Numbered from the stretch's first letter, positions 53,214-60,930 are shown. The stretch is DNA of 64,000 nt from Chitinophaga lutea (GCF_003813775.1 NZ_RPDH01000001.1:744001-808000); one strand, 5' to 3'. The notes: generated by a model from the letters alone, not told the origin. Made by a program: numbers and translations.

Positions 53214-53234
53214 GCCCGCCATGCGATGGCGGGC
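53214..53234 (+). other. Hairpin after the cupin gene
   Basis: GCCCGCCAT and ATGGCGGGC form a perfect 9-bp stem with a 3-base loop, 29 bases after the cupin stop codon. No T-tract follows, so whether it terminates transcription is uncertain. Confidence 0.45.
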
Positions 53235-53268
53235 GACTTCCTTCATCATCTCAATAAAATGAACCGAA

Positions 53269-53577
53269 ATGAGAAGAGTGCTGCTTGTCGGCCTTCTGCT
53301 AACCAATGTTCCGTCAGCAGACAAAATAACTATAAAAAATATTGCACTGTTTGCGGCCTCCAACCAGACGGAAGTAGAGGCCGTTTTTCTCCAGCATCAC
53401 AACAATATTGATATCGTGATCATGGGCGCAGGAATTGAGCTGGAAACAAGATTGCAAATTATCCGGTACATATTCAGCGCCAGCGACACCACTTCCGTTC
53501 ACATGAAAGACAGGGCTTCGGGACCGGAAGGCTTCATTCCTTTTATCAATGACGTATTAAGCGGCTTGCTGGGCTAG
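53269..53577 (+). CDS. Small protein of unknown function
   Basis: 102 residues. ITIKNIALFAASNQTEVEAV, IDIVIMGAGIELETRLQII, DTTSVHMKDRASGPEGF and IPFINDVLSGLL alternate strand and helix like a reduced receiver (CheY-like) domain without the phosphorylatable Asp. The initial residues (MRRVLLVGLLL) could be a first strand rather than a signal. A start at 53269 is the only ATG giving this frame its full length. No partner gene is adjacent. Confidence 0.5.
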   Translation: MRRVLLVGLLLTNVPSADKITIKNIALFAASNQTEVEAVFLQHHNNIDIVIMGAGIELETRLQIIRYIFSASDTTSVHMKDRASGPEGFIPFINDVLSGLLG

Positions 53578-53660
53578 CATATGGCACCCCACGCCCCGGT
53601 CCCGCATACATATATCCATTAAGGATTAGCCGGAGCTTTGCCATTGGGTCAAACAGACGA

Positions 53661-54176
53661 TCACCTGCTTTCATTCACCTCGATATACCTGTGATCTTTT
53701 TGTGTGAAAAGCCGCGCGTTAATGATGGAAGGTTTTATGCAGGAAAGGTAAGTCCAGCCGATAAAGACTGCCTGCAAGGGAATTCTGTACCACAGGTAAC
53801 CCGGCCCATCCCCGTCAAGGGTCGCGCTTTCAAGATTGACGTGGTGCATCGTGGCGTAAATGTTTGCGGGAAGCAACAGCACAAAAAAAGCGATCAGCAG
53901 CCACCCCGTCAATTTTGCGTACCTGGGCAACAGGAGCCCAACCGCGGCCAATATTTCCAGCACCCCGGTGGCGTATACCAACGGAGTCCTGAAAGGCACA
54001 AAATCGGGCAGCATCATCGACATACCTTTGGTAAACACAAAGTGCGCAACGCCCGTTGCCACCAGCATGGCCGCCATTGCCATCCTGCCCGAAAGGGCGA
54101 ATCTATATTCCTTGTATAATATTCTCATGACCAGTAACGCAATGAGGAAAACGACAGGTAAAATACTTTCCGGCAT
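53661..54176 (-). CDS. DoxX-like membrane protein
   Basis: 171 residues from the ATG at 54176 (MPESILPVVFLIALLVMRIL). The upstream ATG at 54221 would overlap the preceding gene's end region without family support. Four hydrophobic segments are present, with the DoxX-type features GVAHFVFTKGMSMMLPDFVP, YATGVLEILAAVGLLLPRY and GWLLIAFFVLLLPANIYAT. The exact role of DoxX-like proteins is not fixed; some act in redox or sulfur metabolism. It lies 55 bases downstream of a Crp/Fnr regulator on the same strand. Confidence 0.82.
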   Translation of the reverse strand: MPESILPVVFLIALLVMRILYKEYRFALSGRMAMAAMLVATGVAHFVFTKGMSMMLPDFVPFRTPLVYATGVLEILAAVGLLLPRYAKLTGWLLIAFFVLLLPANIYATMHHVNLESATLDGDGPGYLWYRIPLQAVFIGWTYLSCIKPSIINARLFTQKDHRYIEVNESR

Positions 54177-54231
54177 TTCTTTCTTTTTTGCAAAGATGAG
54201 CCGAAACGCCGGAGCAAACAATGAACCAGGG

Positions 54232-54822
54232 TTAATAAATGCGCTTGCGTATCCGGCTTAACGCCTGTGGAGTAATCCCGATGTATGAGGCGATATATTT
54301 CAGGGGGATTTGCTGCATTAACCGCGGTTGTTCCTCGATCAGTTTCAGGTATCGCTGTTCCGCCGTGTCGGTCAGCAGCGAAATCTCCCGCCTTAGCCCT
54401 TCCATATAAAGCCCCTCGCTGGCGTTCCGGCCAATCGCGTCCCCGACGTCCGTCCGATCATAAATAACCTGCAAATCCGCGTAGGTTAAACGCCAGAGCG
54501 TGGTTTCCGTAATCGTTTCCATACAGTATACGGACGGCGTTCGCCTCAGGAAGGAGTCGTACCCGCTTACAAATTCATTGGCAAAGGAAAAGGAAAAGGT
54601 GACTTCCTGCTCATCTTTGGGGATATAAAACCGGACGATCCCTTTTTCAATAAACGAGAGGTAATCTTCTGTTTGCCCTGTTTTTAACAACATGGCTTTC
54701 CTGGGAAATTCCTGCCGTGTAAGCCTGGAAGCAAAAAACTGCCAGTCATGGTCACTGATCGGCGTTAATGTTTCAAAATACTTTCGAATCTGGTCCATTG
54801 CCGGAAAATATTGGTTTGCCAT
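54232..54822 (-). CDS. Crp/Fnr family transcriptional regulator
   Basis: 196 residues. A cyclic-nucleotide-binding-like jelly roll (FPRKAMLLKTGQTEDYLSFI, EKGIVRFYIP, TLWRLTYADLQVIYD) is followed by the C-terminal helix-turn-helix (LKYIASYIGITPQALSRIRK). No cysteines for Fe-S binding. Directly upstream of the DoxX-like gene on the same strand, which is its likely target. Confidence 0.9.
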   Translation of the reverse strand: MANQYFPAMDQIRKYFETLTPISDHDWQFFASRLTRQEFPRKAMLLKTGQTEDYLSFIEKGIVRFYIPKDEQEVTFSFSFANEFVSGYDSFLRRTPSVYCMETITETTLWRLTYADLQVIYDRTDVGDAIGRNASEGLYMEGLRREISLLTDTAEQRYLKLIEEQPRLMQQIPLKYIASYIGITPQALSRIRKRIY

Positions 54823-55045
54823 CGTTGGACGATTGGCGCTGACGAAGATACGGCTTTTGTAAAATCCCTTTAAGCCCGATACATCTGCGGATACGAAGAT
54901 TTATACGGTGCATCCAATACGAACCAATTTCTGCACATGTTACTATATGTTTTTTGTAAATTTACCGTTCTCAAACAAGTATAACTGTCAAATTCGCATT
55001 GCCATTACCCGGGTGTACGCTAAAATTCTGAAAACAACAAACAAT

Positions 55046-55804
55046 ATGAAAGTCGCCATAAAAATTCTATTGATAACCTTATTCACTGTTTCGATTTTAA
55101 ATTGCAGGGCTCAACAAAAAGACGCATTCAAAGCCAAAGTGGTTTACAAATCCGATAACCTGATTGTTACCCAGATTTCCGAAAACGCCTTTGAGCATAC
55201 TTCTTTTTTACAGACGCAGGATTTCGGGAACGTTCCCTGTAACGGCCTGATCGTCAGAAACAGCCAGGAAGCCATTGTTTTTGATACGCCAACCAACGAT
55301 AAAATTTCGGAAGAGCTCATCAAATGGATAAAACAGTCGCTGCATTGCAGGATAAACGCAATTATCCCGACCCACTTCCACCATGATTGTTTAGGTGGCC
55401 TCAAGGCATTTGACGACCAGGGCATTCCATCTTACGCATATGTCAAAACGATAGAACTCGCCAAAGAAAACAATTTTATCACCCCAAAAAACAGCTTCCC
55501 GGACTCGCTTATCCTGAAAGTAGGCCATGAAACAGTGATTGCGAAGTTCTTCGGAGAAGGGCATACCAGGGATAATATCGTCGGATATTTCCCCGGCGAA
55601 AACGTCCTGTTTGGAGGTTGTCTGATCAAAGAACTGAATGCCGGCAAAGGTTTCCTGGGTGATGCAAATGTTGCCGCCTGGTCAGGCACGGTTGAAAAAG
55701 TGAAAGACCACTACCCGGATGTGAAAATTATTGTGCCCGGGCACGGGGAATATGGGAACAAAGCATTATTGGACTACACGATTAACCTGTTCAGGGTCAA
55801 ATAA
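55046..55804 (+). CDS. Subclass B1 metallo-beta-lactamase
   Basis: 252 residues from the ATG at 55046; the longer frame from 54908 adds 46 residues in front of the signal peptide. The export signal is ILLITLFTVSILNC followed by RAQQK. All B1 zinc ligands are present: His110, His112 and Asp114 in THFHHDCLGG, His173 in GEGHTRDN, Cys192 in FGGCLIKEL and His233 in VPGHGEYG. LGDANVAAW is also typical of B1 enzymes. It should hydrolyse beta-lactams, probably including carbapenems, in the periplasm. The family occurs as intrinsic enzymes in many environmental Bacteroidota. Surrounding DNA is AT-rich, with no mobile-element gene seen. Confidence 0.93.
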   Translation: MKVAIKILLITLFTVSILNCRAQQKDAFKAKVVYKSDNLIVTQISENAFEHTSFLQTQDFGNVPCNGLIVRNSQEAIVFDTPTNDKISEELIKWIKQSLHCRINAIIPTHFHHDCLGGLKAFDDQGIPSYAYVKTIELAKENNFITPKNSFPDSLILKVGHETVIAKFFGEGHTRDNIVGYFPGENVLFGGCLIKELNAGKGFLGDANVAAWSGTVEKVKDHYPDVKIIVPGHGEYGNKALLDYTINLFRVK

Positions 55805-55851
55805 CATATTGAAGAACTGCTGCCAGAATAAAGGGGCCTTACATACATTCA

Positions 55852-56112
55852 ATGGATTCGAACAAAACCACCGCAACCATCCTGCAGACAAAACAGCATT
55901 TCGAGATTCTCGACGGATTAAGGGGCATCGCCGCGCTGCAGGCGCTGTATGGCATATACGCAGTATGCCAAGCTTTAGGGGCAAATGGTTGGCTTAACTT
56001 TATGGCAGTGGGCTCGCCACCCTATAAGGGCCGCTTTTTTCTCCGGTTAAATTTGCCCGTTATAATTGGGGGTCAAATTCCACAATCCATTCAATACCAT
56101 ATCTGTCTCTGA
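55852..56112 (+). pseudogene. Remnant of an acyltransferase 3 (OafA-like) gene
   Basis: The first 35 codons (TKQHFEILDGLRGIAAL) match the N-terminal helix of membrane acyltransferase 3 proteins, where this motif carries the first catalytic-helix residues. The sequence then loses all resemblance, and the frame runs into the 3' end of the VOC gene on the other strand. The remaining about 300 codons are missing, so this is a truncated relic. Confidence 0.6.
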
Positions 56113-56488
56113 ACATCCCGGCGTATGTACCCCAGGGACCTTCGCCAATGGGCCCTTCAACATCTCCGCCTGCCGACAGGCCGTTAAATATCCGGTCTGC
56201 TTCTTCACGGCTTTCGGCGCTGACTGATATTTTAGATCTGTTTTCGCTTTCGTTGACCCGGCCCATAAATTCGGGAACGTCGTTGGCTATCAGCACATTT
56301 TGTTTACCAATTGGCAAGGCGATGTACATTAACTTGTTTGCCTCAGCTTCCGCTACCGGAAACTCATCGTTTGCCAGATCTTTAAAACGGATGATCTTTT
56401 TGAACTCTCCGCCAAAAACCGATTTGTAAAAAGTGAACGCTTCTTCGGCATTCCCGTTGAAGTTGATCCATGGATTGATTGTTCTCAT
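56060..56488 (-). CDS. PhnB-like VOC family protein
   Basis: 142 residues with the PhnB/3-demethylubiquinone-methyltransferase-like VOC pattern: INPWINFNGNAEEAFTFYKS, VFGGEFKKI, VLIANDVPEFMG, GPIGEGPWGTYAGMFRDRYG and IEWIVEF. Such genes are often located beside SRPBCC and ArsR genes in Bacteroidota, exactly as here; the set is ArsR, SRPBCC, PhnB-like in order of transcription. Function of the set is not established. Confidence 0.88.
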   Translation of the reverse strand: MRTINPWINFNGNAEEAFTFYKSVFGGEFKKIIRFKDLANDEFPVAEAEANKLMYIALPIGKQNVLIANDVPEFMGRVNESENRSKISVSAESREEADRIFNGLSAGGDVEGPIGEGPWGTYAGMFRDRYGIEWIVEFDPQL

Positions 56489-56523
56489 AGTTTTTATTTT
56501 TAAATTGTTGATCTTCCTGTTTA

Positions 56524-57021
56524 TTATTTCTGTGATAAAGTGGTTAACAGCTCTTCCAGGTTTTTTAAGGTCATGGTAAAGCCTATTTTGAAACCCGCCA
56601 GTAATTTTTCCAATCGCTCAAACGATTCATTAAAAATGGTAATGTGCACTTTGGTGATGCCATTTTGTTCGCTGAAATTGTAATCCCATTCAGAACCCGG
56701 CAGTTCACGGTTTTCGTCTTTATCCGCAAACGTGTTGTACATCTTGAAATTGGTTTTCGGGGTGATGGACGTAAATTCCTGCACCGCCCAACGCTCCTGC
56801 CCGTCGGGGCTTATCATCGCGTAAAACCGCCGCCCGCCCACTTCAAAATTCATATACTTCGTTTTGGCGCGCATAGGTGCAGGCGCGCTCCATTGGTCCA
56901 GTAACTCGGCTTTGGTAAAGGCATCCCATACTAAAGAAAGCCCGGCGTTAAATTCCCTGATTATAACCACGGTTTTTGCCGCTTTGTCAACATTAAAATC
57001 AAATAGCAAATCGTTGCTCAT
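56524..57021 (-). CDS. SRPBCC (AHSA1-like) domain protein
   Basis: 165 residues. AHSA1/START-like features: [60 protein letters not shown] and [20 protein letters not shown]. These small cytoplasmic proteins bind hydrophobic ligands. Its ATG overlaps the stop codon of the ArsR-type regulator (TAATG), so translation is coupled. Confidence 0.9.
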   Translation of the reverse strand: MSNDLLFDFNVDKAAKTVVIIREFNAGLSLVWDAFTKAELLDQWSAPAPMRAKTKYMNFEVGGRRFYAMISPDGQERWAVQEFTSITPKTNFKMYNTFADKDENRELPGSEWDYNFSEQNGITKVHITIFNESFERLEKLLAGFKIGFTMTLKNLEELLTTLSQK

Positions 57022-57338
57022 TATTGCTGTTTTTTAATTGTTGATAATAAATTGTCAAGCTGGTTAAACTGCGTTTCCCATTTTTGCCTGAACTGGGCTA
57101 ACCAATGGTCAAACTCCTGCATTTTCTTCGCATTCAGGTGATAATAAATCTCCCTGCCGCTCGGCTCAGGTTTAATCAATTCGCACTCGCACAATACTTT
57201 AATATGCTTTGATACCGCCTGCCGGGTCATATCAAATTTTTCGGCCATAGCATTGGGTGTTAATGCCTGGATAGCAATTAACGTTAAAATAGCCCTGCGC
57301 GTGGGGTCTGAAATGGCCTGGAATATATCTTGTTTCAT
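57021..57338 (-). CDS. ArsR family helix-turn-helix regulator
   Basis: 105 residues with a winged helix: [40 protein letters not shown] and [20 protein letters not shown]. No metal-binding cysteine motif (ELCVCDL) is present, so it is likely a metal-independent member. It heads the ArsR-SRPBCC-PhnB-like unit and probably represses it. Confidence 0.92.
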   Translation of the reverse strand: MKQDIFQAISDPTRRAILTLIAIQALTPNAMAEKFDMTRQAVSKHIKVLCECELIKPEPSGREIYYHLNAKKMQEFDHWLAQFRQKWETQFNQLDNLLSTIKKQQ

Positions 57339-57461
57339 TCTTGTTGATTAATTAAGCAACCCTCAGGTTGCAAATATATATGCAACTTTCGAGTTGCGCA
57401 AATATATTTTCAGTTTTTAGCGGGTCTCTGAAAAATTGTGGAGGTTGGGGAGGGACAATTA

Positions 57462-57507
57462 TGCCAGGTACACGGATTTGGGCACTGCCGTATCCGTGTA
57501 CCTGGCA
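57462..57507. repeat. Perfect 16-bp inverted repeat
   Basis: TGCCAGGTACACGGAT (57462-57477) and its exact reverse complement (57492-57507) surround a 14-base loop in the gap between the ArsR promoter region and the end of the DUF6326-like gene. There is no T-tract on either side, so it is not a plain intrinsic terminator. It could be a small palindromic element or a structured 3' end. Confidence 0.7.
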
Positions 57508-57560
57508 CTAAGGGAGGTAACAAAAAAATGGCCAATACGAAACCGGGGCATCGTCCTGGA

Positions 57561-58001
57561 TCATAGGTTTTTCATCTCAATACGGGGCCATTTCCATGCA
57601 TAAAGGATAATCAGACAAAGAAGAACGACTTCCACAACAGCGCCAAACACCATGTGTATCCAGGCCTCTCCCACCAGATTAAACAACGTAAAGGGAATGA
57701 ACAACGCGGCAATGATGATATTTGCCCAGCGATTTACTTTAGCCGGCAGGGCAACGGAAAGGAAAATCATTAACGCCGGAATCGTCACAGCAGCGAGTAC
57801 TATCAAAAGAAAAGCTTGCGAAATGTCAAATACAAATACCTTGCCTGCTAACAGATCTTCCAGCGAACCCGGCATAAACAGGTGGAAATAATCTACATAG
57901 ATGTAGAGAAACATAAAACTCGCCCACAGCGCTGCAAGCTTGAGTTTCAAACTGACTTTGATGTCTTCCAATGAGTTTTGCGGTGTGTTTTGTGTATGCA
58001 T
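57561..58001 (-). CDS. Small four-helix membrane protein (DUF6326-like)
   Basis: 146 residues with four hydrophobic helices: LAALWASFMFLYIYVDYFHL, FLLIVLAAVTIPALMIFLSV, NIIIAALFIPFTLFNLV and MVFGAVVEVVLLCLIILYAW. The motif YVDYFHLFMPG and the helix order recall the DUF6326 family of unknown function. It starts 10 bases after the upstream paralog gene at 58012, so the two are co-transcribed. Confidence 0.75.
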   Translation of the reverse strand: MHTQNTPQNSLEDIKVSLKLKLAALWASFMFLYIYVDYFHLFMPGSLEDLLAGKVFVFDISQAFLLIVLAAVTIPALMIFLSVALPAKVNRWANIIIAALFIPFTLFNLVGEAWIHMVFGAVVEVVLLCLIILYAWKWPRIEMKNL

Positions 58002-58011
58002 AAATTATCAG

Positions 58012-58638
58012 TTAGAAATTAAACCCGAAATGAAATCCCGGTTCTCCGAAGACGAATTTGGACCATTTATCATCCAGCTGTTTAAATCCATCAGGCATTT
58101 TTGTGTGATAAGCACGGTGGGTAACTGCAATTGATGGCTGAACAAAAAATCTGTCCTTAAAAAGTTTGATGTGATAACCAACACGGTAAGTATTGAAAAT
58201 CTGAAAACCATTGTCGGTTTTTTTGCCGTCAACATTCATAAAAGTCTGCCAGGTAGGCATTACATTCAGTTCGGCATATAAACCTTTCCACAAAAATCGC
58301 TGGTAAGCCACTGATACGCCATACTCACGAACATATCCCGGAAATTCTTCTTCCGGCTTACCGTATGATTTGTTTAAAAATGGGTGAATACCATTCGGCC
58401 AGGCATATTTCCAGGTTTTGGGTTCTACTGTAATTACATCTTTTCCTGTAATCCGATAGCCTACATTGAGTTGAACGAAGCCCGGGGGGTTGGTAGAAGC
58501 CAGATTACCCAATAAAAATATAGTGCTGCCAACGAACCACCGTTTGTAAGTGCTGTCTGTTTTATCATACTGTGCTTTGAGTTGGAGCGTACCTGTCATC
58601 ATCAAAACAAAACCAATCAATAAAATTTTCTTTTGCAT
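58012..58638 (-). CDS. Secreted protein of unknown function, copy 1 of a tandem pair
   Basis: 208 residues with a signal peptide (LIGFVLMMTGTLQLKAQ). The mature part resembles a small outer-membrane barrel: GFVQLNVGYRITGKDVITVE, RFLWKGLYAELNVMPTWQTF, NTYRVGYHIKLFKDRFFVQP and GEPGFHFGFNF. It is clearly paralogous to the protein encoded at 58785-59411 (same length, shared STYK, FVGS/FIGS, LGN, QLNVGYRIT, WKGLY, PSI and HFGFNF motifs). Function unknown. It is co-transcribed with the DUF6326-like gene. Confidence 0.8.
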   Translation of the reverse strand: MQKKILLIGFVLMMTGTLQLKAQYDKTDSTYKRWFVGSTIFLLGNLASTNPPGFVQLNVGYRITGKDVITVEPKTWKYAWPNGIHPFLNKSYGKPEEEFPGYVREYGVSVAYQRFLWKGLYAELNVMPTWQTFMNVDGKKTDNGFQIFNTYRVGYHIKLFKDRFFVQPSIAVTHRAYHTKMPDGFKQLDDKWSKFVFGEPGFHFGFNF

Positions 58639-58723
58639 TTCTATTTTAATTAGTATTAAACGATACTGTAAAAGTAGATTGGCGAGATGCTATAACCCGT
58701 TCACTTAAGTTAAGAAATGAACC

Positions 58724-58766
58724 TTACCCTATATTTTTCGCTACAATCCTTGCTTTTAACCTGCTT
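58724..58766 (-). pseudogene. 3' stub of a Crp/Fnr gene between the tandem copies
   Basis: On the minus strand these bases read SRLKARIVAKNIG and a stop, nearly the same as the last residues of the intact Crp/Fnr protein at 59496-60077 (SRLRARIVEKNKG). The following spacer (58683-58723) also matches the spacer after that gene (59457-59495). The stub is what remains of a second Crp/Fnr copy that was duplicated with the secreted-protein gene and then deleted. Confidence 0.8.
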
Positions 58767-58784
58767 GGAGATCCGGGTTCGATG

Positions 58785-59411
58785 CTAAAAATTAAACCCA
58801 AAATGAAGCCCGGGTTCAAAACCAAAGAATTCAGGCCATTTACTTTCCGCTAATTCAAAAGATTGGGGTGTATTAGTTTTTACAGGCCAATGGGTCAGAC
58901 CAATAGATGGTTCTATGAAGAAACGGTTTTTAAACAGTTTAACCTGGTAACCCAAACGGTAAGTCATAAATAGCGTGTATCCATTTGCAATCTTTTCGTT
59001 ATCCTCATCATAATATTTTTGAAAAGCATTCATTGCATGAACACCCGTATATAATCCTTTCCACCAAAAACGATTGTACGCGACTCCAAGTACATTCTGG
59101 CGGACATGTCCGGGGTAGTTTTCTCCCGGTGCATCAAATGATTTTCCCCAGGGGATACCTAATGGGTAGGCAAACCTGGATCTTTTTAATTCCAGGAAAA
59201 CAACATTTTTAGGTGTTATCCTATATCCAACATTTAGCTGTATAAAATGAGGTGGGTTTCGGTCATTGGGAATAAAATTCCCCAACATCAGGAAGGTACT
59301 CCCAATAAAATACTTTTTGTAAGTACTGTCTTGTTTGGCATATTGGGCTTTGAGGTGGAGCGTGCTTATCGTCATTAAGACAAGACAAACGAACAGAATT
59401 TTCTTTTGCAT
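58785..59411 (-). CDS. Secreted protein of unknown function, copy 2 of a tandem pair
   Basis: 208 residues with a signal peptide ending LHLKAQ. Barrel-like strands correspond one to one to copy 1: HFIQLNVGYRITPKNVVFLE, RFWWKGLYTGVHAMNAFQKY, MTYRLGYQVKLFKNRFFIEP and EPGLHFGFNF. Divergence between the copies is substantial, so the duplication is not recent. It lies 84 bases downstream of an intact Crp/Fnr gene. Confidence 0.8.
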   Translation of the reverse strand: MQKKILFVCLVLMTISTLHLKAQYAKQDSTYKKYFIGSTFLMLGNFIPNDRNPPHFIQLNVGYRITPKNVVFLELKRSRFAYPLGIPWGKSFDAPGENYPGHVRQNVLGVAYNRFWWKGLYTGVHAMNAFQKYYDEDNEKIANGYTLFMTYRLGYQVKLFKNRFFIEPSIGLTHWPVKTNTPQSFELAESKWPEFFGFEPGLHFGFNF

Positions 59412-59495
59412 ATCAATATTACTGGTTGTTAAATGATATGCAAAGGTAGATTCGCGAGATGCTATAACTCGTTCACTTAAGTTAAGAAATGAATC

Positions 59496-60077
59496 CTACC
59501 CCTTATTTTTCTCTACAATCCTTGCTCTTAACCTGCTTAAAGACTGGGGTTTGACACCCAAATAACTCGCTAATTGATGCTGTGGCACACGCTGAATAAG
59601 GTCCGGCCTTTTTTGCATCAAGTTCAGGTATCGTTGTTCAGGGGAAGAAGTTTTAAACTCGTCAAAATCTATTCGTTGTTTAGCTAAAAGCTGTTCGGAT
59701 AATATTCTGCACATGGTTTCAAACTTCGGAAATTTACCGTTTATTTCTGCCTCCATATCAGCATTTGAAACTGTAAGTATGGTGTCTTCTATACAGCTTA
59801 CATAATATTCGGACGGAGTTTTGCTTATTACACAAGGCGGGGTCAAAGCTTCCATTTCAGTATAGAAAGCAGTCGTTTTTTCTTCGCTATCCAAAACATA
59901 ATATGTCCGGATACAACCTTTTAAAACAAAGTAGCTGTCTTTCGATTTTTGTCCTTCCTTGAGCAAAGTCGTCCCTTTCTTAACAGAGCGGAATAAATCT
60001 AACGAAAGTATTGCGTTCTTCTCATCATCTGTCAGAGAAACGTATTTTGATATAAAGTCAAATAGTATGTCCTGCAT
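59496..60077 (-). CDS. Crp/Fnr family transcriptional regulator
   Basis: 193 residues with the cyclic-nucleotide-binding-like domain (KKGTTLLKEGQKSKDSYFVL, KGCIRTYYVLDSEEKTTAFY) and the C-terminal helix-turn-helix (HQLASYLGVKPQSLSRLRAR). AT-rich coding sequence unlike the main part of the window. It is followed by the secreted-protein pair and probably regulates them. The 3' end of this gene is repeated as the stub at 58724-58766. Confidence 0.9.
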   Translation of the reverse strand: MQDILFDFISKYVSLTDDEKNAILSLDLFRSVKKGTTLLKEGQKSKDSYFVLKGCIRTYYVLDSEEKTTAFYTEMEALTPPCVISKTPSEYYVSCIEDTILTVSNADMEAEINGKFPKFETMCRILSEQLLAKQRIDFDEFKTSSPEQRYLNLMQKRPDLIQRVPQHQLASYLGVKPQSLSRLRARIVEKNKG

Positions 60078-60082
60078 TGTTT

Positions 60083-60316
60083 TTATATGTTGATACTGTC
60101 GTCTGTTACACTCGCCACCAGCTCAAAAATAGGCGCAATTATACGATTTTCAAAAAAACGATATATATTCCTATGTGGCTGCATCTGGGCATTAAATTCA
60201 TTGGTTGCTATTGGAAGCTTGGCCACAGGGGCAGATTTCCTGGAAGTTAGTTGCTCAACCTTGCCGATGGCAGAAAACAAAACCTGGCCAGTGTGTTTGC
60301 CGTTACCTAAATCCAT
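60083..60316 (-). other. 77-codon frame of uncertain status
   Basis: A minus-strand frame (MDLGNGKHTGQVLFSAIGKV at the start, ending near the Crp/Fnr start) could be a short or decayed gene. The plus strand also has a 77-codon frame over the same bases. Neither matches a family I recognise, so I do not call a gene here. Confidence 0.25.
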
Positions 60317-60327
60317 GTAATAGCGGG

Positions 60328-60510
60328 TCAGTTTATCTGGTATTTAAAGACAAAGGTCGCTGCTTGTAAAAGTGTCATCTTAAGGGCTTTCGGGGGTGAC
60401 TCTCCATTGTTGTGCCGGGTCAACCTTTTAAGGGGTTCTTCGGTGAATCCTTTATAGTACGAGCCGCCCCTGCAAGCTCTGCATGATATATACGTAGTAT
60501 GCCATATCAT
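60328..60510 (-). pseudogene. Degenerate GIY-YIG endonuclease-like gene remnant
   Basis: MIWHTTYISCRACRGGSYYK and GFTEEPLKRLTRHNNGES correspond to the GIY-YIG core (Y-I-L-x7-YY-x-G-x-T-x4-RL-x2-H). After this the frame loses the expected continuation, and the conserved Arg/Glu region of the second half is gone. The normal length is about 85-100 residues. Small GIY-YIG genes of this type are frequent in Bacteroidota, often close to tRNA genes, as here. Confidence 0.6.
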
Positions 60511-60527
60511 CCCAGGTTAAAACAAAC

Positions 60528-60553
60528 AAAAAAGGCGCTGATCTCTCAGCACC
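60528..60553 (-). terminator. Intrinsic terminator of the tRNA-Asp transcript
   Basis: On the minus strand GGTGCTGA and TCAGCGCC pair (one G-U) around a GAGA loop, followed by six T residues, 10 bases beyond the tRNA 3' end. Confidence 0.9.
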
Positions 60554-60563
60554 TTTATTTCTG

Positions 60564-60637
60564 CGGACCGGACGGGACTCGAACCCGCGACCTCCGCCGT
60601 GACAGGGCGGCATTCTAACCGACTGAACTACCGATCC
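60564..60637 (-). tRNA. tRNA-Asp (anticodon GTC)
   Basis: 74 bases. The acceptor stem GGATCGG pairs with CCGGTCC (one T-G pair) and the discriminator is G. The anticodon stem CCGCC/GGCGG encloses the loop CTGTCAC with anticodon GTC. The T arm contains GGTTCGAGTCC. CCA is not encoded. A terminator follows directly. The AT-rich accessory stretch starts on the 3' side of this gene. Confidence 0.96.
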
Positions 60638-60915
60638 TCACCACCAACACGCCTTTCAGCGTACCGGTTGTCCCCTTTCGGGGCTGCAAATATAGAAATA
60701 TTTATTTCAAATCGCCAAATTTCCAGACATAAAAATTCTCAACATATCAATACAAAATTACCTCCTCCTATCCCCCTTACCCGAAGCAGCGCCAATTTAC
60801 CGCGTAAAAGTTCGTTTTTAATTCACTAATATTGAGCATTGGATATTCCACATTTTTCAGATCAACCAAAGAGACTAGCCGCACGAAGCGTAACCTTACG
60901 ATAACATTGGCTTTA

Positions 60916-60923
60916 TAATTTTG
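60916..60923 (+). promoter_or_regulatory. Possible -7 promoter element very close to the ECF sigma start
   Basis: TAATTTTG fits the Bacteroidota -7 consensus TAnnTTTG, only 7 bases before the ATG at 60931. It would give a nearly leaderless transcript. No good -33 element is seen at the right distance, so this is tentative. Confidence 0.3.
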
Positions 60924-60930
60924 CGTCATC

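Noticed and set aside
53214..53234. Intrinsic terminator after the cupin gene
   Set aside because: The hairpin is perfect, but no T-tract follows on either strand, so I list it only as a hairpin.
60087..60320. 77-codon plus-strand frame near tRNA-Asp
   Set aside because: It overlaps an equally long minus-strand frame, has no family resemblance and no promoter-like sequence.
60564..60637. Direct repeat of the tRNA-Asp 3' end marking an att site
   Set aside because: I looked for copies of the T-arm/acceptor sequence to the left of the tRNA and saw none. Without an integrase the att site is not supported.
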